From Monomorium pharaonis (lineage: Eukaryota; Arthropoda; Insecta; Hymenoptera; Formicidae): 64,000 bases of DNA. The translations under genes were made by a program, and so were the position numbers. The notes under the pieces were generated by a model. The model saw only the letters and a list, made by a program, of their open reading frames with translations. It ran no database searches and was not told where the DNA came from. Positions 56,832-64,000 of this stretch are shown here, piece by piece. The stretch is taken from positions 16,442,360 to 16,506,359 of the forward strand of contig NC_050472.1 of the NCBI RefSeq assembly GCF_013373865.1, read 5' to 3'. Numbering within the stretch: position 1 is the first letter of the stretch; the number at the start of each line of letters is the position of its first letter.

Positions 56832-57687
56832 TAGCTGCGTTCCGATATTCACTGCCAGTACTGAAAATCAGAGATGCGTTCCGTTTCACGCATGATACGC
56901 ATGATGCATCGTTTATTTTTGTTGTCTGTCAAACATTAAACAAGGATGAACAATGCATTATGCGCATCATGCATTGAAACGGAACGCAGCCCTATAGTTT
57001 ACGTCACATATAGAGTGCGTTCTTAAATTCGCAACGGATGCAGTCAGATCATAGAGCTTGTATTAATGGAAAGGCCTTGGTGCATCGCGACGCGCGCAGG
57101 GAGAATCGACCGAGAGGTGGATATATTCTGTCTTTTTTTGTGTGGGAACAGGTTCGTAACTATACAATCTGAGGCCCGATTGTCAAACTCGTACGAAAAA
57201 AAAATTGCTTACAAAGATAACACTGTGTATTCATTAAGTGGTACATAATTTAGAATCTAAAAGATGCATGCTATTCAATGAATGCACAGTATTACTTTCG
57301 TATATAAAAATTTTTTGTACTAATTGTAATAGCCCGAGGCCCAAGTAGGCACGAAGTAGGTAGGCTCGTACCTGTTGTACCGCTCGTATGTGCGCTTCTT
57401 TCCTTCTAGAAAACGGAGTGGTGGGGATGTCCAACACGAAAAGAGACAGAATATATGAGAATATATTCATGTGTCTGTCGATTCTCCCCGCGCGGACTCC
57501 GGCATATAACAATGGCCCCTCCATTAATACAAGCTCTATGAGCCAGATACACCAGAATGTCATTCCATCTTTGTTACTTACGGAAAGTTGAACAAAGATA
57601 GAAAAACACTCTAGTGCATCCGTTGCGAATTTAAAAACGCACCCATACTGTAGATTTTCAGTACTGACAGCAAATTTCGGAACGCAG
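56832..57687. repeat. Central inverted pair with internal hairpin
   Basis: GCGTTCCGATATTCACTGCC with AGTACTGAAAATC (56834-56866) recurs inverted at 57650-57685. Further in, GTGCGTTCTTAAATTCGCAA and TAGAGCTTGTATTAATGGA recur inverted at 57520-57640. A second hairpin (CGTTCCGTTTCACGCATGAT ... ATCATGCATTGAAACGGAAC, 56873-56988) lies in the left half only. Confidence 0.8.
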
Positions 57688-58486
57688 CCAATATTTTTTC
57701 TCATTCTAACTTATTGCTAGTTTACACCGAGCACTTAATATCTCGAGATATTTAAGGTAATGTGTTTAAACTAAATAATTATCAAAATTTGTAACAATTA
57801 AAGTGCCGTGCTTTATGTTTTTGAAATTATATTTGCATTTTATTAAATATATATTGTGTGATTATCACAAGTGAGATGAATTGGTATTCACAACTGTGTT
57901 AATTTAAATAATATTAAAGAAGTAGCAACAGGAATTACAAAAGGATCCATGCAGTTACAATACATGGGATTCATTTCAGCATGAGATCATCATTATTGTC
58001 TCCGCTATCTGAATCTTGTGCAATGTAACGAAGTCATCAACATTGCAGCTTGACTAATCATTTGTATTCATTGAAGAAAAAATATAACTTTCTTTTTTGT
58101 AACATATGTTTAGATAATCACATTTGTTTTTAATTCGTCTTGTATATTTGTGATTCAGTAAATGGGTGTAAGATGCAAAATGTTATGTCATATATTGCGT
58201 ATAATTCTAAAATTTAATCAAATTTATGTGATTTTATTTTTAATGTTGCTGATGTAAATTAGTTTACGACTATACTTTATTTTGCGAAGTAAATTGTGCA
58301 GATAAAACTAAGGAATACAATTACATAAGTAAAATAAAGATATTTTAACAACAACGAATTGTTATCACTGAAACTTAATTATTAATTCTCTTCAAATCTT
58401 ACTCGATTTTAATTGAAGAAGCAACACCTTTATATTTTAATTTTATCAAAAAATTTATGTGTATTGAAGTTATATTTTTAACATAA

Positions 58487-58805
58487 TGTTGCGAACGTGA
58501 GCTTCGCGAGCGTGAGCTTTGCGCGCGTTGTGAGCGCAAGCTTAACGCTAAAAATCAATATATCAATTGCTTCAGTCAGCTGAGTCTGTCGGCCCCGGCG
58601 TTGCTTAGTTATGTATAAACAAATGGTTTTGTTTAGAACTTCCTGAGACGTCAACTCGTGCGGACGCGCTCGGAGTTGTTGTAAACGTGTTCGCTGCTTA
58701 TAATAAAGTTCCTTGTTCGCCAAAAGCGTGTTCTTATTCCGCCGCGTTCGCGAGCGGAAGTGAGTGTGTGTGTGGAAGTGCGAGAGTGCTACGGGGAGCG
58801 CAACA
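58487..58805 (+). repeat. 5' LTR, 319 bp
   Basis: TGTTGCG ... CGCAACA, with an AATAAA at 58702-58707 about 100 bp before the end. Early GCG-rich short palindromes are present (GTGAGCTTCGCGAGCGTGAG). No strong TATA box was noted. Confidence 0.92.
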
Positions 58806-58810
58806 CTTTT

Positions 58811-58828
58811 TGGGGGCTCGTCCGGGAT
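58811..58828 (+). promoter_or_regulatory. Primer-binding site, tRNA-Pro type
   Basis: TGGGGGCTCGTCCGGGAT starts five bases after the 5' LTR. It is the reverse complement of the usual tRNA-Pro 3' end with CCA. It would prime minus-strand synthesis. Confidence 0.88.
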
Positions 58829-58845
58829 CTTCCTTGACAACGGCC

Positions 58846-59940
58846 ATGGCAACGGATGTGATTTCCGACGAGGGACGGCGCGTTCCTTCAAAGAGAAGAC
58901 GCCCTGAGACTCCCGGGCCCTCTGCGGGAAGTGTCGGAGCGGTTGCGCCGGAGTTTCAAGCTCTGCTAGAGGAGCTTCGTCTTCTGCGCGTGGAGCAGGC
59001 GCGCCAACAACAGGAGTTCGCTGAAACGCTTCGGCGACGGGACGAGGAGCTACAGCGCCTGCGAGAGAGCGTGCAACAGCTTCAGGGCGTGCGCGGAGAA
59101 CGCGAGCAACAGGAGGAAATGCTGCGACAGCTCCAACTTCAGCGAGGAGCTCCGCCACAGCTAAGTCCTTCCAATAACTTTTCCGCGAATGAAATTTCGT
59201 CGGGCACGTTGCTTGGATATAAATTAAAGCCTGATACTTTTGATGGGACGGTTTCTCTTCGAGAATTCCTTTCCCAATTTGATTTAATAGCGCGGGCGAA
59301 TTCTTGGGGGGATTCCGCGAAAACAGTGGCCCTAGCTTCGTGCTTGAGGGGAAAAGCGCGTTCCATTTTAGAAAATGTGTCGGATTTCGGAAACGTAAAT
59401 TTTTCAGAGCTGGTTTCGAAATTAGAGTTGCGTTTTGGGGAAGGGCATAATTCCCAGAATTTTTATTCGCTTTTCTCGAATCGGAGACAGGGGTTTGGGG
59501 AAGATTTTGCTTCTTTCGGGGCGGAACTTGAGAGGCTCGCGCGGCAGGCGTATCCTGAGTGCCCTTTTTTGGTTCGGGACAAAATCGCTTGCGCGCAATT
59601 TGTGTCCTCTCTCGCGGACGGTTTCGTAAAAAGAACGCTTCAATTAGAAGGGATAACTTCTTTAAAAATCGCGATTGAAAGGGCTAAGGCGGTAAAAGTT
59701 ATTCAGGGGGGTAATTTCTTGAACAGGGGGAATTTCGAAAAAAGGGATGCGGGAGAAAAGAATGATAACGAAAAAGGAAATGGCGGGGAAAAGTCAAAGA
59801 CCGCGTTTAAAAATTTTATTAAAAAGGAAAATGGTCGAAATGGGGAAAAGGGGAAATTCAATTCTAAAGAATGTTGGTCTTGCGGAAAAGTAGGGCATTT
59901 TCGGTTTGAATGCCCTGAAAATGTGGGAAACGCGGTTTAA
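58846..59940 (+). CDS. gag: Gag polyprotein of LTR retrotransposon (intact)
   Basis: I chose the ATG at 58846, which follows the primer site, over an in-frame start at 58687 inside the LTR. The product is 364 residues. A basic patch, PSKRRRP, lies at about 14-20. A long coiled coil rich in Leu, Gln, Arg and Glu spans about 36-100. The capsid-type retrotransposon gag region starts about 125 (KLKPDTFDG, LREFLSQFDLIA, LASCLRGKARSIL) and runs to about 290. A Lys/Asn/Gly/Glu-rich linker ends in a CCHC zinc knuckle at C343-X2-C346-X4-H351-X4-C356. It has no stop or frameshift. Gag assembles into the particle that packages the element's RNA. Codon use and GC content are higher than in the AT-rich host DNA. 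Ty3/gypsy-like gag is the best match; the absence of pol downstream is the oddity. Confidence 0.9.
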   Translation: MATDVISDEGRRVPSKRRRPETPGPSAGSVGAVAPEFQALLEELRLLRVEQARQQQEFAETLRRRDEELQRLRESVQQLQGVRGEREQQEEMLRQLQLQRGAPPQLSPSNNFSANEISSGTLLGYKLKPDTFDGTVSLREFLSQFDLIARANSWGDSAKTVALASCLRGKARSILENVSDFGNVNFSELVSKLELRFGEGHNSQNFYSLFSNRRQGFGEDFASFGAELERLARQAYPECPFLVRDKIACAQFVSSLADGFVKRTLQLEGITSLKIAIERAKAVKVIQGGNFLNRGNFEKRDAGEKNDNEKGNGGEKSKTAFKNFIKKENGRNGEKGKFNSKECWSCGKVGHFRFECPENVGNAV

Positions 59941-60514
59941 AATAAAATTACTTTTGTCTGGTTGGTTCTGCTGTTTTTCTTTTTCAGATTAAAACGTTGA
60001 ATTTGGTGACGCTCGGGTCGGAAGTTTACATCTGAAGCAGGAGAGAAACGAATTGAGTCTTCTGAAGAGGGTACTCCTTCTAAGAAGACCGTCTCGCTCA
60101 CGGTTTTTGGACGTGGTTTTTCCGTGAGACTTTGGGCAAATGCCGAGACGGGGACTTGGGGGTCCTTCGGGACTAAAGGGGACCACGGAGTCATACCCCC
60201 CCCTTGTCCGAAATGCAAGTAAGAAGGGCGCAAGTCACTTGTGAAGAGTGAAGCGTCGTCGATGTGAGAAGAGGAAACGGGCGAGTTCTTCGCTTCGGAA
60301 GGTTGGGACTCCGTGCATCGCTCTGGAAGCTGGCCACTTCCAAGATGGAGATGAGCGGAAGTTTCGACAGGTGGAGGAGAAGAAGGCGTCGCTCGGTAAC
60401 CTGTGGCTGCGGCTCAGGGTAGAGCAAGAAACGTCTGGAACTAAGTCCAGGAAGTTTTCCTCGAAGAAATCCTCCTTGAATTGTCGGGACGACAATTCTG
60501 AAGAAGGGGGGTAG
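59941..60514 (+). pseudogene. Region where pol should be: short remnant only
   Basis: Only 574 nt separate gag from the 3' LTR. No protease, RT, RNase H or integrase catalytic motif is visible. A frame at 60248-60514 runs to the polypurine tract and ends NCRDDNSEEGG, wording like the last residues of gypsy-type pol. LGSEVYI near 60005 could be an integrase C-terminal scrap. The simplest reading is an internal deletion removing most of pol. The polypurine tract AAGAAGGGGGG lies at 60501-60511. Confidence 0.55.
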
Positions 60515-60833
60515 TGTTGCGAACGTGAGCTTCGCGAGCGTGAGCTTTGCGCGCGTTGTGAGCGCAAGCTTAACGCTAAAAATCAATATATCGATTGCTT
60601 CAGTCAGCTGAGTCTGTCGGCCCCGGCGTTGCTTAGTTATGTATAAACAAATGGTTTTGTTTAGAACTTCCTGAGACGTCAACTCGTGCGGACGCGCTCG
60701 GAGTTGTTGTAAACGTGTTCGCTGCTTATAATAAAGTTCCTTGTTCGCCAAAAGCGTGTTCTTATTCCGCCGCGTTCGCGAGCGGAAGTGAGTGTGTGTG
60801 TGGAAGTGCGAGAGTGCTACGGGGAGCGCAACA
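60515..60833 (+). repeat. 3' LTR, 319 bp
   Basis: Same length and, by eye, one substitution (TATCGATTG versus TATCAATTG) compared with the 5' LTR, indicating a recent insertion. Confidence 0.92.
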
Positions 60834-61300
60834 ATAATTTATGTATGTGTTGCTTATTTTACAAAGTGAAAGAGTGCATTGTTATACACTCCTTGCATTA
60901 CATTATTAACCCTTTGTTGAAACCAATACAATTTCTAATACTAATGAATGCAACTAATCTGACAGATTAACTAGACAAATCTTGATATTTCATGTTTAAA
61001 AAGAAATTAGTATGAAAGCGTAAGATATTGTATGAATCAATGTTCTCGGATTGAGGCTTTCTAAATTAGATTATATCAATACTACTGTGAACAAGTGCTG
61101 TTTGCATGGTTATTACGACATTGAAATAATCTCTAAATATTAAAAATTTCAATGTTCAGCTTGGGAAAATTTATGAAAAAAATTTTATTGAACCTATGTC
61201 TATTCAATGTGCTATTTTGCCCGGTTATGCATTTTACTTACGAGTTGTCCAGGGTATATATATTTACAATTAAGTAAAATGGTTTAATTAATTGGACTAA

Positions 61301-63898
61301 CAAGGGAACCTCGCGGACCCGAACATTCTGATTTTAATGAAACTTGGCATAAATGTAGAGAGGGTGAATACATGAATTTAGAAATTAAAAGTTGGTGCTT
61401 ATAAACGGTTTAAAGGGTTGAAACCACTCTTCAAAAATTTTGAGTTTTTGCCTTTTCTTGATATATCTCGTAAACTAAACAAAATATAAAAAAATGTTTT
61501 ATACAAAAGTTTTTCAGCATAAATACCTCCATTTAACTACGCTGTTTATTTTTCGAAAAAAAATTTTTTTTTAATTAAAAGAAATTTTCAATAAAATTGA
61601 CTTTTATGTATATAGCATTTATAAAGTAATTATACTATCTTATACTACGTTCTATTTATATCATCTATGTGTATATTATATATGTTATATATTATCTACG
61701 TTATAATACTATACATTTATATTATCTGCATCCTTGTATGTATTAGTTTTTACCTAACAGTTGCGCAAAATTAGTAGTCACGTTGCTTTCACACAGTGTT
61801 CATTCTCTCTACGTCACATATTTCACATTCAAGTTTTATATTCGTCATGTCACGGTATGTATCATATATGAAATCACGTATTAATAAAAGTTTGGTATCT
61901 TTATTAATGGTGTTACGCGTCATTTTCACATCAGTGTCTAACGTGTGTTTGATCAGTACATTAGTATCACATCTAACATGTGCTTGATTTTTCTTGTTAG
62001 ATTGTTTTTAATTAAGCGAAGCATAATGTTACACGTAAATGTTGCGAATGTTCTTAATATGTTAATTATTTTATTTCAAATTACACATATTCCACCAACG
62101 CCTATAAATGAAAGAGAAATACAATTACGTGATGTGATAAAGGATATTATAACAAATGCAGTGAATGACTTATCATTTGATGTACACACTCATTTTGCTT
62201 TAAAATTTCAAAATTATTTGGAAGTGGATTTACCTGACATAGAATATGTAACAAATAAAGTGGAAGAATTTAAAAAAAATGATAATGTTGATTATGAACC
62301 TGATAATGAATATAATTGTGAACCAGAAGACAAAATTTTAAATAGTAGCTATAAAAGAAAAGTCGTCGAATATTGGAGAAGTGATAAAAGGCCGACACTC
62401 TCTTTTAGGAGTGCAACGTCGCTTCAGAAAGGTGAAGTCCCTACCACAATTATCATTTTTAAAAAATTTTTCCTCATCATTTGTTACATATTCTATGTCA
62501 GGTAAATCCACTTCCCAATAATTTTAAAATTCTAAAGCAGTATCAGTGTGTACATCAAATGATAAGTCACATTCACTGTTATAATATCATTTGTTATAAT
62601 ATCCTCTATCACATCACGTAATTGTATTTCTCTTTCATTTATAGGTGGAATATATATAATTTGAAATAAAATAATTAACATATTAAGAACATTCGCAACA
62701 TTTACGTGTAACATTATGTTTCGCTTAATTAAATAATCTAACAGAAAAATCAAGCACACGTTAGATGTGATACTGATGTACTGATCAAGCACACGTTAGA
62801 CTTGATACAAATGTGAAAATGACGCGTAACATCATTAATAAAGATATCAAACTTTAATACGTGATTTCCATTTCATATATGATATATACCGTGATATGAC
62901 GAATATAAAACTTGAATGTGAAATATGTGACGTAGACAAAATGAACTGTGTGAAAGCAATGTGACTACCTAATATTGCGCAACTGTTAGATGAAAACTAA
63001 TACATATAAAGATGCAGATAATATAAATGTATAGTATTATAACATAGATAATATATAACATACATAATATACACATAGATGATATAAATAGAACGTAGTA
63101 TAAGATAGTATAATTACTTTATAAATGCTATATACATAAAAATCAATTTTATTAAAAATTTATTTTAATTAAAAAAAAATTTTTTTTTTTTTTAATGAAC
63201 AGCATAGTTAAATGAAGGTATTTAGGCTGTAAGACTTTTGTATAAAACATTTTTTTTTATTTTGTTTAGTTTACGAGATATAGCGAGAAAAGATAAAAAT
63301 ATATCAACCTTTAAAGGGTAATTTCACTCCTTCAAACCGTTTATAAGACCAAACGAAAAATTGTCTAATTTTAATGAAACTTGGCATAAATGTAGAGGGA
63401 GTAAATATATTAATTTAGAAATGTTTTATTTCAGTTCAAAAACGGTTTGAAGGGATGATACCACACTTCAAAGTTGAGACATTTTTGCATTTTTTCGATA
63501 TATCTCGTAAACTAAACAAAATATTAAAAAATGTTTCATACAAAAGTTTTACGACATAAATACCTCTATTGAACTATGCTATTTATTTTTTTTTTCAAAA
63601 AAAAAACTTTTTCAAGGAAAAAAAATTGTTTTTAAAAAAAATTTTTTTTGAAAAAATAAATAGCATAGTTAAATAGAGGCATTTATACTGTAAAACTTTT
63701 GTATGAAACATTTTTTAATACTTTGTTTAGTTTACGAAATATATCGAGAAAAGACAAAAACTCACCATTTTTGAAGGGTGGTTTCAACTCTTTAAACCGT
63801 TTATAAGCACCCACTTTTAATTTCTAAATTCATGTATTTACCCCTTCTACATTTATGCCAAGTTTCATTAAAATCAGAATTTTCGCGAGGTTCCCTTG
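61301..63898. mobile_element. CAAGGGAACCT-ended palindromic element, copy 3 (TAA target duplication)
   Basis: Starts CAAGGGAACCTCGCGGACCC and ends TTCGCGAGGTTCCCTTG, with TAA on both sides (61298-61300 and 63899-63901). The left arm of the giant palindrome preserves the empty site with a single TAA. The halves are inverted about a centre near 62450. The centre junction (GGTGAAGTCCCTACCACAAT) is the same as in copy 1, so both descend from one palindromic ancestor. Confidence 0.92.
61945..62505 (+). CDS. Truncated transposon-encoded protein (unassigned)
   Basis: An open frame of 186 codons; the real part is probably up to about 62440, where the palindrome centre is crossed. It shows IPPTPINEREIQLRDVIKDI, DLSFDVHTHFALKFQNYLEV, an acidic segment (YEPDNEYNCEPEDKILN) and then a basic YKRKVVEYWRSDKRPTLSF block. 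The last block resembles the helix-turn-helix-like start of some insect transposon proteins, which is inference. The homologous frame in copy 1 (35062-35472, minus) is also open over the shared part, so both copies are probably recent. A second, decayed copy lies inverted at 62532-62792. Confidence 0.5.
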   Translation: MFDQYISITSNMCLIFLVRLFLIKRSIMLHVNVANVLNMLIILFQITHIPPTPINEREIQLRDVIKDIITNAVNDLSFDVHTHFALKFQNYLEVDLPDIEYVTNKVEEFKKNDNVDYEPDNEYNCEPEDKILNSSYKRKVVEYWRSDKRPTLSFRSATSLQKGEVPTTIIIFKKFFLIICYIFYVR

Positions 63899-64000
63899 TA
63901 AGTTAAATTTTTAAATTACTATTATTTTTGTAAATTGTATTATTTTATATTGCTGTGTTTAAAATTTTTTTTAATGTATGCTTGTTAAATTAAATATATG

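Larger units (their letters stand above)
58487..60833 (+). mobile_element. Young gag-only LTR retrotransposon (ATAA target duplication)
   Basis: A 5' LTR (58487-58805) and 3' LTR (60515-60833), each 319 bp, differ by eye at one position. Both begin TGTTGCG and end CGCAACA. A primer-binding site complementary to the 3' end of tRNA-Pro, a gag gene and a polypurine tract lie between them. ATAA is duplicated (58483-58486 and 60834-60837); the other arm of the host palindrome shows the unoccupied site with one ATAA. The 1.7-kb interior has no protease, RT or integrase, so movement would need enzymes from elsewhere. Confidence 0.92.
54220..64000. repeat. Giant palindrome running off the window
   Basis: The left arm (54220-55545) matches the right arm inverted: 57720-58486, then 60834-61300, then 63899-64000, with two insertions removed. 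Landmarks are AAAGTGCCGTGCTTTATG, GATGACTTCGTTACATTGCA, ATTCTCTTCAAATCTTACTC, CTGGACAACTCGTAAGTAAA and TGTATGCTTGTTA. The arms are closely similar. The outer end lies beyond position 64000. Confidence 0.9.

Noticed and set aside
58478..59158. 226-codon minus-strand frame and the similar one at 60191-60751
   Set aside because: They are antisense to the LTR and gag gene. Both begin or end in the shared LTR sequence, and the gag strand has the domains.

Overview
This is an AT-rich eukaryotic window, almost certainly from an insect. A hymenopteran such as an ant is my best guess, by inference only. It holds one recognisable piece of a host gene: a single minus-strand exon of RINT1 (Rad50-interactor 1, a vesicle-tethering protein) at about 9183-9478. 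Everything else I can identify is transposable-element (TE) sequence, satellite or simple repeat. I see no rRNA operon, CRISPR array or bacterial-type gene organisation.

Layout. 1-9.1 kb: AT-rich repeats, a satellite of about 120 bp interrupted by a solo LTR (2087-2641, GTTTA target duplication), a unit carrying a 5S-rRNA-like module, a CCCACATAG-ended element with a 71-bp minisatellite, and microsatellites. 9.2-9.5 kb: the RINT1 exon. 10-15.1 kb: foldback elements, a piggyBac-like MITE, a Penelope-like (PLE) fragment and a palindrome carrying two tRNA-like arms. 16.0-22.7 kb: an element with CAGGG ends holding a decayed hAT transposase and an embedded PLE. 22.7-24.4 kb: a minisatellite, a GT-microsatellite cassette and an LTR-like region. 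25.1-28.8 kb: a decayed LINE (RT plus RNase H) split by a 940-bp insertion. 28.9-30.2 kb: a 1.3-kb polypyrimidine tract. 30.4-32.7 kb: a palindromic Tc1-like element. 32.8-36.6 kb: a palindromic element with CAAGGGAACCT ends. 40.4-48.5 kb: a transposon whose own gene is split by a 5-kb palindromic element, itself carrying further insertions. 49.2-50.3 kb: an LTR-like segment. 50.4-52.6 kb: inverted minisatellite arrays. 54.2-64 kb: a giant palindrome, running off the window, with nested hairpins at its centre. Its right arm has received a young gag-only LTR retrotransposon (58487-60833) and a second CAAGGGAACCT-ended element (61301-63898).

The unifying theme is inverted duplication. Most elements are foldbacks, and several are nested. 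In three places one arm of a large palindrome preserves the unoccupied version of an insertion seen in the other arm. This fixes element ends and target duplications without any outside reference. The most notable items are the gag-only LTR element with nearly identical LTRs, the CAAGGGAACCT family (3-bp TNA duplications, two copies sharing one palindrome centre), the repeated 5S-like module followed by a T6 run, and microsatellite cassettes with a conserved, covarying hairpin.
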